DNA of 64,000 bases from Sphingomonas sp. G-3-2-10. GTDB lineage: Bacteria; Pseudomonadota; Alphaproteobacteria; Sphingomonadales; Sphingomonadaceae. The first letter of the stretch is position 1. Every line of letters starts with the position of its first letter. The stretch is from NCBI RefSeq assembly GCF_012927115.1, contig NZ_JABBFY010000001.1, forward strand, positions 1,550,001-1,614,000, written 5' to 3'. Position numbers and translations under genes: made by a program. Shown one piece after another: positions 16,371 through 23,641 of the stretch. Below the pieces are notes generated by a model. It did not search any database. It was not told the DNA's origin and saw only the letters and a list, made by a program, of their open reading frames with translations.

Positions 16371-16450
16371 ATATCTAGGCAGCGGAGAAGCCGGTGGAAA
16401 GCCCCTGCCCGGCTATCTACACTTGGGTGGCACCGCAAAGGAGCATGTCG

Positions 16451-17095
16451 ATGATCCCGACCATCACCGCTTTCAGGGACTCGCCCGACAAAGGCCGCGG
16501 CCTTGCCCGCGACATGCGGATTCGCTGGGCGCTGGAGGAGGTCGGCCAGCCCTACGCCGTCCGCCTCGTCACCTTCGCGGAGATGCGGCAGCCCGGGCAT
16601 CTCGCGCTGCATCCCTTCGGCCAGATCCCGACCTATGAGGAAGGCGAGCTCACGCTTTTCGAGACAGGCGCGATCACCCTTCATATCGCGCAGCGCCACC
16701 CCGGACTGCTTCCCGAGGAAGCAGTTGCGCGCGCCCGCGCGATCGCCTGGATCTTCGCTGCCCTCAACACGATCGAGCCGCCGATCGTCGAACTCGAACA
16801 GGCCGGATATGTCGAGCAGGACCGGCCCTGGCATGGCGAGCATGTGCGGATCATGGAGGATCGCATCCGCCATCGGCTCGACCAGCTGGCCGCCCGCCTC
16901 GGCGATGCCGACTGGCTCGACGGCGCCTTCTCCGCCGGAGACCTGACCCTGGTGATGGTCCTGCGCCGGCTGGAAGGCACGGGCATCCTCGAACATTACC
17001 CCACCCTGACCGCCTATGTCGCGCGGGGCGAGGCTCGCCCGGCCTATCGGCGCGCCTTTGCGGCCCAGTTCGCGGTCTTCGAACAGAGCCGCTGA
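16451..17095 (+). CDS. Glutathione S-transferase-family protein
   Basis: A 214-residue protein starting at ATG 16451, seven bases after AAAGGAG. The N-terminal thioredoxin-like domain contains the cis-proline region HPFGQIPTYEEGELTLFETGAI, typical of GSTs (glutathione-binding E-S/T replaced by E-T). The C-terminal helical domain includes DWLDGAFSAGDLTLVMVLRR, the GST N-capping region. It probably conjugates or reduces electrophiles in the cytoplasm. It is divergent from merR and followed by a MerR-type promoter for the next gene, suggesting one thiol-stress module. Confidence 0.88.
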   Translation: MIPTITAFRDSPDKGRGLARDMRIRWALEEVGQPYAVRLVTFAEMRQPGHLALHPFGQIPTYEEGELTLFETGAITLHIAQRHPGLLPEEAVARARAIAWIFAALNTIEPPIVELEQAGYVEQDRPWHGEHVRIMEDRIRHRLDQLAARLGDADWLDGAFSAGDLTLVMVLRRLEGTGILEHYPTLTAYVARGEARPAYRRAFAAQFAVFEQSR

Positions 17096-17102
17096 CCGCC
17101 GC

Positions 17103-17134
17103 TTGACTCCGTACCATAGTACGGACCCTATATG
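17103..17134 (+). promoter_or_regulatory. MerR-type promoter with long spacer before the glutaredoxin-MauE gene
   Basis: TTGACT (17103-17108) and TATATG (17129-17134) are separated by 20 bp (19 if the -10 is read as CTATAT). The spacer contains the dyad CCGTAC-CATA-GTACGG. Overlong spacers with a dyad between the hexamers are the hallmark of promoters that MerR proteins activate by DNA distortion. Confidence 0.8.
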
Positions 17135-17169
17135 CGCCGGGTCCGTTGGTGGACGATGGAGACCCGCAG

Positions 17170-17931
17170 ATGAACGCCCCCGCCGAGAAGCGCGCCACGA
17201 TCTATCGCATGGTGATGCCCAACCATGTCTGTCCCTATGGACTGAAGGCGCTGCACCTGCTCCGCTCGCATGGCTATCAGGTCGAGGATCGCTGGCTCCG
17301 CACGCGCGAGGAAACAGACGCGTTCAAGGCCGAACATGACGTGAAGACCACGCCGCAGGTGTTCATCGGCGAGCGGCGGATCGGCGGCCATGACGACCTG
17401 CGCACATTTCTCGGCAAGCCCGTGCGCGACCCCAAGGCGCTCACCTATCGTCCGGTGATCGCGGTGTTCGCGATGACGGCGCTGATGGCGCTCGCGGCGA
17501 GCCATGCCGCCTATGGCAGTCCGTTCACGATCCGCGCGGGCGAATGGTTCATCGCCTTCAGCATGTGCGTCCTCGCCATGCTCAAGCTGCAGGATGTCGA
17601 GCGTTTCTCGACCATGTTCCTCAACTACGACCTGCTGGCGAAACGCTGGGTGCCTTATGGCACGATCTACCCCTTCGCCGAGGCCGGCGCGGGCGTGCTT
17701 ATGGCGGCGGGCGTGCTTACCTGGCTTTCGGTGCCGGTCGCGCTGTTCATCGGCGGCATCGGCGCGGTTTCGGTGTTCAAGGCAGTCTATATCGACAAGC
17801 GCGAACTCAAATGCGCGTGCGTCGGCGGGGACAGCAACGTCCCGCTCGGCTTCCTCTCGCTGACCGAGAATGTGATGATGGTCGCGATGGCGATCTGGAT
17901 GCTCGCCGCGCCGGGCCACGGCGCGATGTAA
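17170..17931 (+). CDS. Glutaredoxin domain fused to MauE/DoxX-like membrane domain
   Basis: A 253-residue protein starting at ATG 17170 with GGAG eight bases upstream. Residues 1-95 form a glutaredoxin fold with CPYG (one active-site Cys instead of the CPYC pair) and TTPQVFIGERRIGG (cis-Pro and glutathione-binding region). Residues about 100-250 carry four or more membrane helices of the MauE/DoxX redox-associated family, with a CACVGGDSNVPLG motif near the end. It may pass electrons between cytoplasmic glutathione and a membrane or periplasmic thiol system. The MerR-type promoter indicates induction by the neighbouring regulator. Confidence 0.8.
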   Translation: MNAPAEKRATIYRMVMPNHVCPYGLKALHLLRSHGYQVEDRWLRTREETDAFKAEHDVKTTPQVFIGERRIGGHDDLRTFLGKPVRDPKALTYRPVIAVFAMTALMALAASHAAYGSPFTIRAGEWFIAFSMCVLAMLKLQDVERFSTMFLNYDLLAKRWVPYGTIYPFAEAGAGVLMAAGVLTWLSVPVALFIGGIGAVSVFKAVYIDKRELKCACVGGDSNVPLGFLSLTENVMMVAMAIWMLAAPGHGAM

Positions 17932-17934
17932 GCC

Positions 17935-18708
17935 TCAGCCGCGCGCGGGGGGCCTTTCGTCGGGCCGCAACGTCAGTACGCGCACGCCGTCGGCGGTTAC
18001 CGCCACGGTGTGTTCGAACTGGGCGGACAGCTTGCCGTCGGTGGTCACCACGGTCCAGCCGTCATCCTCGGTACGCACCGTGCGGCGGCCCTGGTTGAGC
18101 ATCGGTTCGATCGTGAAGACCATCCCTTCGCGCAGGAACATGCCGGTGCCGGCCTTGCCGAAATGGAGAATCTGCGGCTCCTCGTGCATTTCGCGCCCGA
18201 TGCCGTGACCGCAATAATCGCGCACGATCGAATAGCCCGCGCGCTTGGCGTGACGCTCGATCGCGGCGCCGATGTCGCCGAGCCGCGCGCCGGGGCGAAC
18301 GGTATGGATGCCCTTCCACAGCGCCTCATAGGTCGTCTTCACCAGACGCCGCGCCTGCGGGGATACCTCCCCGATCATGTAGGTCTTGCTGGAATCGGCG
18401 ATATAGCCGTTCTTCTCCAGCGTGATGTCGAGATTGACGATATCCCCGTCGCGCAACACCTCGCCCGTCGACGGCACGCCGTGGCACACCACTTCATTGC
18501 GCGAGCAGTTCAGCACATAGCCATAGTCATACTGGCCCTTGCTCGCCGGCCGCGAACCCAGATCGTCGACGATGAACCGCTCGACGAGATCGTTGACTTC
18601 CATCGTCGACCGCCCGGCGAGCGCCAGCCCGTCCAGATGGGTGAAGACCGACGCCAGCAGACGGCCGGATTCGGCCATCAGCTCGACTTCCTCGGGCGAT
18701 TTGATCAT
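17935..18708 (-). CDS. map: Methionine aminopeptidase, type I
   Basis: A 257-residue enzyme that removes the initiator Met from nascent proteins. All five metal ligands are seen: the two Asp in NLDITLEKNGYIADSS, His in CGHGIGREMHEEP, Glu in FTIEPML, and Glu in SAQFEHTVAV. The substrate His lies in VVCHGVPS. The start ATG overlaps the stop of a ParD-like gene (ATGA), so translation is coupled to a putative antitoxin-like regulator. It has no N-terminal SH3 extension. This may be an accessory copy, as many alphaproteobacteria have more than one. Confidence 0.95.
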   Translation of the reverse strand: MIKSPEEVELMAESGRLLASVFTHLDGLALAGRSTMEVNDLVERFIVDDLGSRPASKGQYDYGYVLNCSRNEVVCHGVPSTGEVLRDGDIVNLDITLEKNGYIADSSKTYMIGEVSPQARRLVKTTYEALWKGIHTVRPGARLGDIGAAIERHAKRAGYSIVRDYCGHGIGREMHEEPQILHFGKAGTGMFLREGMVFTIEPMLNQGRRTVRTEDDGWTVVTTDGKLSAQFEHTVAVTADGVRVLTLRPDERPPARG

Positions 18709-18917
18709 TCGATCAGCGCACCCGCATCGGCCGGATCGACTCCCGCCTCGCGCAATTCGCGCGCGACGATCTGCTGAAAGCTGAGCTGCGGGTTCAACTC
18801 GCTGAGCATCCCGATCCTGATCCAGAACGCCGCCTGTGCGTTGATCGACCGGTAGGATGCCTTGCTCGCCTTGCGCAGCTGCTCGTGCAGCTCGTCCTCG
18901 ATATTTACGATGCCCAC
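18705..18917 (-). CDS. ParD-like ribbon-helix-helix protein
   Basis: A 70-residue protein. Start GTG 18917 follows GGAGG by four bases. The sequence begins with a short beta strand and helices (IVNIEDELHEQLRKASKASY), then AAFWIRIGMLSELNP, the pattern of the ParD-like antitoxin family. No toxin gene of the ParE type lies beside it; instead it overlaps map by 4 bp. Direct repeats upstream of its start suggest that it binds its own promoter. Whether it has any toxin partner, or simply regulates map, is open. Confidence 0.75.
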   Translation of the reverse strand: MGIVNIEDELHEQLRKASKASYRSINAQAAFWIRIGMLSELNPQLSFQQIVARELREAGVDPADAGALIE

Positions 18918-18925
18918 AAGGCCTC

Positions 18926-18954
18926 CGTATATGATTCGTATATGAACCATATAC
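18926..18954. promoter_or_regulatory. CGTATATGA direct repeats upstream of the ParD-like gene
   Basis: CGTATATGA occurs at 18926-18934 and 18937-18945, an 11-bp period, followed by an inverted CATATAC at about 18948-18954. The array touches the ribosome binding site of the ParD-like gene. Ribbon-helix-helix antitoxins typically bind such one-turn-spaced repeats to repress themselves. Confidence 0.55.
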
Positions 18955-18992
18955 AGATCGCCTCGGGATCCGCAAATCGCCCCTATCGGCGG

Positions 18993-20771
18993 CTAGTGGT
19001 TGTGGCGCGGCACCTTCTCGCTGGTCTTGCGATATTTGACCGCGAACTCGAGCACGCCGCCCTCGCCCAGCTGGCCGGTCTTCTCGCGGAACAGCTCCTC
19101 CCACGGCGTCTGGCTTTCGGGGATCGGCGGAGCAGGTTCGCCCTTGCGGCGCGCGATCTCGTCCGGCTCGACCAGCGCGTTGCAGCTGCCTGCGTTCAGA
19201 TCGATCCGGATCGTGTCGCCGGTGTGCAGCCAGGCCAGCCCGCCCCCCGCCGCGCTTTCGGGAGAGGCATTGAGGATCGAGGGGCTGTCCGACGTGCCCG
19301 ACTGGCGCCCGTCGCCCAGCGTCGGCAGGCTCATGATGCCCGCCTGGATCAGGTGATCGGGCGGCTGCATATTGACCACCTCGGCCGAACCGGGCCAGCC
19401 GAGCGGGCCGGAGCCGCGGATGACGAGGATGCAGTTCGCGTCGATTTCCAGCGTGGGATCGTTGATCCGGTGGTGGTAATCGTCCGACCCGTCGAACACG
19501 ATCGCGCGGCCCTGAAACACCCCCTCTTCGCCGGGGCGGGAGAGGTAGCGGGCGCGGAAGTCGGGCGAGATCACGCTGGTCTTCATGATCGCCTGATCGA
19601 ACAGATTGCCCGAGAGGACGAGGAAGCCCGCCTTCTCCATCAGCGGCTGGTCGTACGGATAGATCACGTCGCGGTCAGTCGCTTCGCGGCCCGAGACATT
19701 CTCGGCCAGCGTCTTGCCGGTGCAGGTCATCACACTGCCGTCGATATGCCCCGCCAGGATCATCTCGGTCAGCACCGCGGGAATGCCGCCGGCGCGGTGG
19801 AAACGCTCGCTCAGATACTGGCCGGCGGGCTGCATGTTGACCACCAGCGGCAGATCGTAGCCGCGCATCCAGTCGGCCGGGCCGATATCGATCCCGGCAT
19901 GGCGGGCCATCGCGATCAGGTGCGGCTGGGCGTTGGTCGATCCGCCGATCGCAGTGAGCAGGTTGATCGCGTTGAGGAAGCTCTGGCGGGTGAGGATCTT
20001 CGACGGGCGCAGATCCTCATAGGCCATGTCGACGATCCGCTTGCCGGTCTCGTACGCCATCTGCCCGCGCTCGCGATACGGCGCCGGGATCATCGCGCAG
20101 CCCGGCAGCGACATGCCCAGCCCCTCGGCGAGGCTGTTCATGGTCGAAGCAGTGCCCATCGTGTTGCAATGGCCGGCCGAGGGCGCGCTGTCGGTGGCGC
20201 GGCGGAGGAATTCGGCTTCGTCGATCTCGCCCGCCGCCAGCTTGCGCCGGCTGCGCCAGATGACCGTGCCCGAGCCGACCAGTTCGCCTTCGTGCCAGCC
20301 GTCGAGCATCGGCCCGCCCGAGAGGACGATCGCGGGGATATCGACCGTGGAGGCGGCCATGATCGACGACGGCGTGGTCTTGTCGCACCCGGTGGTGAGG
20401 ATCACCGCGTCGATCGGATAGCCGTTGAGAATCTCGACCAGCCCGAGATAGGCAAGATTGCGATCGAGCGCCGCGGTCGGGCGGCGGCAATTCTCGAAGA
20501 TCGGATGGAGCGGGAATTCCATCGGGATGCCACCCGCCGCGAGGATGCCTTCACGCGCGCGCTTCACCGTTTCCAGGTGGATGCGGTTGCACGGCGCGAT
20601 GTCGCTGCCCGACTGGGCGATGCCGATGATCGGCTTGCCCGACATCAACTCGTCGCGCGTGATGCCGTAATTCATGAACCGCTCGAGATAGAGCGCCGCC
20701 ATGTCGGCGCGGCCGGGCGCGGCGAACCATTCGCGGGAGCGGAACGGGCGAGCGGGTTGGCGGGTCGTCAT
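18993..20771 (-). CDS. xylD: IlvD/Edd-family dehydratase, D-xylonate dehydratase
   Basis: About 592 residues. ATG 20771 is preferred because AGGTGA sits four bases before it; ATG 20774 is adjacent. IlvD/Edd dehydratases use an Fe-S cluster and Mg. The cluster cysteines are in APCNR, TTGCDKTTP and MTCTGKTL; GSGTVIW, GHCNTMGTAS and AIGGSTNA are family motifs. In the Weimberg pathway XylD converts xylonate to 2-keto-3-deoxy-xylonate, the substrate of XylX. It lies downstream of the symporter gene, separated by a terminator-like hairpin, and the rest of the pathway is at 12.7-15.6 kb. Confidence 0.9.
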   Translation of the reverse strand: MTTRQPARPFRSREWFAAPGRADMAALYLERFMNYGITRDELMSGKPIIGIAQSGSDIAPCNRIHLETVKRAREGILAAGGIPMEFPLHPIFENCRRPTAALDRNLAYLGLVEILNGYPIDAVILTTGCDKTTPSSIMAASTVDIPAIVLSGGPMLDGWHEGELVGSGTVIWRSRRKLAAGEIDEAEFLRRATDSAPSAGHCNTMGTASTMNSLAEGLGMSLPGCAMIPAPYRERGQMAYETGKRIVDMAYEDLRPSKILTRQSFLNAINLLTAIGGSTNAQPHLIAMARHAGIDIGPADWMRGYDLPLVVNMQPAGQYLSERFHRAGGIPAVLTEMILAGHIDGSVMTCTGKTLAENVSGREATDRDVIYPYDQPLMEKAGFLVLSGNLFDQAIMKTSVISPDFRARYLSRPGEEGVFQGRAIVFDGSDDYHHRINDPTLEIDANCILVIRGSGPLGWPGSAEVVNMQPPDHLIQAGIMSLPTLGDGRQSGTSDSPSILNASPESAAGGGLAWLHTGDTIRIDLNAGSCNALVEPDEIARRKGEPAPPIPESQTPWEELFREKTGQLGEGGVLEFAVKYRKTSEKVPRHNH

Positions 20772-20789
20772 CATATCACCTTGTCAAAA

Positions 20790-20815
20790 GGGGCGCGGCC
20801 CGAAGACCGCGCCCC
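20790..20815 (-). terminator. Attenuator-like hairpin between symporter and xylD
   Basis: A perfect 9-bp stem (20790-20798 with 20807-20815) and an 8-nt loop; on the minus strand it is followed by TTTT. It lies in the 67-bp gap between the transporter and xylD on the transcribed strand, so it should reduce read-through into xylD or mark the 3' end of a shorter transcript. Confidence 0.65.
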
Positions 20816-20838
20816 CGATAGTGTCAGCTCCGCAAGGC

Positions 20839-22254
20839 TCAGCCTTCCATCGCTTCCAGTTCCTTGCCCTTGGTCTCGTGGATGAACTTCGCCACGAGGA
20901 AGAAGCTGATCACCGCGCACACGCCATAGAAGCTGTAGCTGGCAGCGAGGCCGATGGTGGTCAGCATGATCGGGAAAGCCTGAGCGATCACATAGTTCGC
21001 GAACCACTGGAAGAAGCCCGCGACGGCGAGCGCCGAACCGCGAATCTGGTTCGGGAACATCTCGCCGAGCATCACCCACATCACCGGGCCCCAGCTCACG
21101 TTGAAGAAGACAACGTAGAGATTGGCCGCGACCACCGCGAGCGTGCCCATATCTTCGGACAACACCAGCTTGCCATCGACAAGGCTGCCGTGGCTGAACG
21201 CATAGACCATGATGAACAGCGTCGCCGCCATGCCGACCGAGCCGATCAGCAACAGCGGCTTGCGGCCGATGCGGTCGATCAGGGCGATCGTCACGAAGCA
21301 GGCAGCGATCGAGACCGCGCCGGAAACGATGTTGATCATCAGCGCGTCCTGCTCGCTGAAGCCAGCCGCCTGCCACAGCGTCGCGCCGTAATAGAAGATC
21401 ACGTTGATGCCGACGAGCTGCTGGAACACCGCCAGCATGATGCCGACCCAGACGATCGAACGGACACCAAGGAAACCACGGCCCCCTGCCGGCGTGAGCA
21501 CGTCACTGAGACGCGGACGGTGATCGTTCGAGAAGCTGGCCTGGATTTCCGTCACCTTGGCCGAAGCCGCACCGGCGCCGAACAGGTTGGTCAGCACGGC
21601 CAGCGCTTCGTCATTGCGGCCCTTCGCGACCAGATAGCGCGGGCTTTCCGGGATGAAGAACAGTGCGATCAGGAACACTGCCGCCGGCACTGCCTGCAGC
21701 AGATACATCCAGCGCCAGGCCTCGATATCGAACCAGATCTTGTTGGTCGAAACGCCGGCCACCGCAGTGACATAGTAGTTGGCGAGGAAGGCGGCGGTCA
21801 GGCCGGTGATGATCATCACCTGCTGCACCGTGGTCATCCGGCCACGAATGTTCGCCGGAGCGACTTCGGAGATATAGGCCGGGGACAGCACCGACGCCGC
21901 ACCCACTGCCATGCCGCCGATGATCCGGGCGACGACGAAGATCGTGTGATCGTGGGCGAAGCCCTGAACCAGTGCGCCGCCGAGGAACAGCACGGCCGCC
22001 AGCCGCATCACGGCGCGCCGGCCGATCGCATCGGCCAGAATGCCCGCGAGCGATGCGCCAATGACGCAGCCAATCAGCAGCGAGCCAACGGTGAAGCCGA
22101 GCGCTGCTTCGTCCAGCCCGAAGGCAGCGATCAGGCCCGGCTGCGTGCCGTTTACGGCACCGCTGTCATATCCGAACAGCAAGCCGCCAATCGTTGCCAC
22201 CGCAACGATCGCGAAGACGAGGCCGATATTGGTCCTCTCCGCGGTTTGATTCAT
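20839..22254 (-). CDS. MFS sugar/H+ symporter, probable xylose transporter
   Basis: A 471-residue sugar-porter-family protein with 12 predicted helices. Family signatures are present: GYDSGAVNG in helix 1, DAIGRRAVMR in loop 2-3, PESPRYLVAKGR after helix 6, IDRIGRKPLLL in loop 8-9, and HETKGKELE at the end (PETKG type). It imports a monosaccharide with a proton across the inner membrane. Xylose is inferred from its place upstream of xylD and next to xylR. An operator-like site lies 38 bp before the start. Confidence 0.9.
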   Translation of the reverse strand: MNQTAERTNIGLVFAIVAVATIGGLLFGYDSGAVNGTQPGLIAAFGLDEAALGFTVGSLLIGCVIGASLAGILADAIGRRAVMRLAAVLFLGGALVQGFAHDHTIFVVARIIGGMAVGAASVLSPAYISEVAPANIRGRMTTVQQVMIITGLTAAFLANYYVTAVAGVSTNKIWFDIEAWRWMYLLQAVPAAVFLIALFFIPESPRYLVAKGRNDEALAVLTNLFGAGAASAKVTEIQASFSNDHRPRLSDVLTPAGGRGFLGVRSIVWVGIMLAVFQQLVGINVIFYYGATLWQAAGFSEQDALMINIVSGAVSIAACFVTIALIDRIGRKPLLLIGSVGMAATLFIMVYAFSHGSLVDGKLVLSEDMGTLAVVAANLYVVFFNVSWGPVMWVMLGEMFPNQIRGSALAVAGFFQWFANYVIAQAFPIMLTTIGLAASYSFYGVCAVISFFLVAKFIHETKGKELEAMEG

Positions 22255-22291
22255 TTGCGAGTCCCCTCTCCTCAGCCCGTAAGTGCGGGCG

Positions 22292-22305
22292 TGTTAGCGG
22301 TAACG
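22292..22305. promoter_or_regulatory. Degenerate XylR-type operator before the symporter
   Basis: TGTTAGCGGTAACG matches the local TGNTAGCGCTANCA consensus at 11 of 12 defined inner positions but has one broken core base and one end mismatch. It lies between xylR and the symporter and runs into GGTAC, so it may be a weaker site for the same LacI protein. Confidence 0.5.
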
Positions 22306-22411
22306 GTACGGCCTCGCCAAGGAAAAGCAAGCCGCTTCCAACGCTAAACCGGCCACACCCGTCGCGGCCAATTGAATCCGCGAAGGGGCGAACGGAATCG
22401 GGCCAGCTGGC

Positions 22412-23476
22412 CTAGCCGCGCTTGCCGGAAGGCGGCGGGCCGGAGGATTCGCGGACGATCAGTTCGTAATCGAGCACCTGTTCGTCCTGTTCGGAGCCAT
22501 CGGGTGCGCGCTGGGTGCGCAGGCTGGCGAGCAGCAGGTTCAGCGCGGTCTCGGCCATCGCGGCAGTGGGCTGACGGATCGTGGTCAGCTCGGGCCAGAC
22601 GGTGGTCGAAAGCTGCGTATCGTCGAAGCCGACGATGGTCAGGTCCTGCGGCACATGCAGCCCCCGGCGATGCGCGACGCCGACGGCCGCGGCGGCCATA
22701 TCGTCGTTCGACGCGAAGATCGCGGTCGGCGGATCCTTGCGGTCGAGCAGCCGTTCGGTCGCGACGATGCCCGAGCGGAAGGTGAAATAGCCCTGCTCGA
22801 CCGGCATTGCCTTCAGGTCGAGACCGGCATGTTCGAGCGCGGCGACGAAGCCGCGATAGCGCTCGGCCGACGAACTCTGGTTCGGGTTGCCCCGGATAAA
22901 GCCGATCTTGCGATGGCCCAGATCGATCAGATGGCGCGTCATCGCCGAGGCCGCGCCGAAATCGTCGATGCGGACGTTCAGGCTGTTCTCCGGCGGCAGG
23001 CCCATCGCGACCGACACCCAGGGGATGCCGGCGGCTTCGAGTTCGGCGCGGACGGGTGCGGCTTCCGACAGCGGCGGCGGCAGGATCACGCCTTCGACCG
23101 AAGTCGAAGCGAACTGGCGCGTTGCATGCGCCTGATCGTCGGCGCGTTCGCTTTCACAAGCCTCAAGCACCAGATGGCAGCCGGCGCGGCGGGCCGCCGC
23201 CAATGCGCCGATCAGGAACTGCGAGAGATAGGCAGCCGACGGGTTGGAATAGAGCAAGCCGATTTGCGTCGCTTCGCCCGCGGCAAGGCTGCGCGCCGCG
23301 CTGTTCGGCGAGTAGTTGAGCTTCTCGATCGCTTCGAGCACAGCCGCCTTGGTCGTGGCGCGGACGTTCGACCCGCCATTGACGACGCGCGACACGGTCA
23401 TCGCCGATACCCCAGCCGCCCGCGCGACATCCTGCACGGTAACGGTACCTCGGCTGCGCCGGCTCGGTTTGCTCAA
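22412..23476 (-). CDS. xylR: LacI-family regulator of the xylan/xylose locus
   Basis: A 354-residue repressor. TTG 23476 is chosen: AGGAGGG lies nine bases upstream and the protein then begins MSKPSRRSRGTVTVQDVARA. The LacI HTH (TVQDVARAAGVSAMTVSRVVNG) and hinge are followed by a periplasmic-binding-protein-like effector domain (IFASNDDMAAAAVGVA, TIVGFDDTQLSTTVWPELTTI). It probably represses the seven operator sites in this window and is released by xylose or a derivative, like Caulobacter XylR. Its leader RNA can form a hairpin that hides its own ribosome binding site. It is divergent from the GH3 gene. Confidence 0.88.
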   Translation of the reverse strand: MSKPSRRSRGTVTVQDVARAAGVSAMTVSRVVNGGSNVRATTKAAVLEAIEKLNYSPNSAARSLAAGEATQIGLLYSNPSAAYLSQFLIGALAAARRAGCHLVLEACESERADDQAHATRQFASTSVEGVILPPPLSEAAPVRAELEAAGIPWVSVAMGLPPENSLNVRIDDFGAASAMTRHLIDLGHRKIGFIRGNPNQSSSAERYRGFVAALEHAGLDLKAMPVEQGYFTFRSGIVATERLLDRKDPPTAIFASNDDMAAAAVGVAHRRGLHVPQDLTIVGFDDTQLSTTVWPELTTIRQPTAAMAETALNLLLASLRTQRAPDGSEQDEQVLDYELIVRESSGPPPSGKRG

Positions 23477-23482
23477 GGAAAT

Positions 23483-23512
23483 CGCCCTCCTGTCGCGGGG
23501 AATAGGAGGGCG
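23483..23512 (-). promoter_or_regulatory. xylR leader hairpin enclosing the Shine-Dalgarno sequence
   Basis: On the xylR transcript, CGCCCTCCT pairs perfectly with AGGAGGGCG across a 12-nt loop (23483-23491 with 23504-23512 in plus coordinates). AGGAGGG is the ribosome binding site of the TTG start at 23476, so the hairpin should block translation unless opened. Confidence 0.6.
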
Positions 23513-23554
23513 TCCCACAGAATGCAATAAAGTTGCTCGAACGGTTTGTCCGAG

Positions 23555-23596
23555 TTGACCCCGGCGCATCGGCATCTATAGTTGATAGCGCTACCA
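23555..23596 (+). promoter_or_regulatory. GH3 promoter with overlapping XylR operator
   Basis: TTGACC (23555-23560) and TATAGT (23577-23582) form a -35/-10 pair with a 16-bp spacer. The operator TGATAGCGCTACCA follows directly at 23583-23596, over the expected transcription start, a classical repression position. Confidence 0.75.
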
Positions 23597-23641
23597 TAAT
23601 TCGAGATGGCGACGACCGCCGCATTCAGGAGAGGAATCCCC

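Noticed and set aside
23436..23450. GGTAACGGTACC-like sequence in the xylR coding region, similar to the end of the 22292 site
   Set aside because: It lies inside the codons for the conserved TVTVQDVA start of the LacI HTH and lacks the TAGCGCTA core, so it is better explained as coding sequence.
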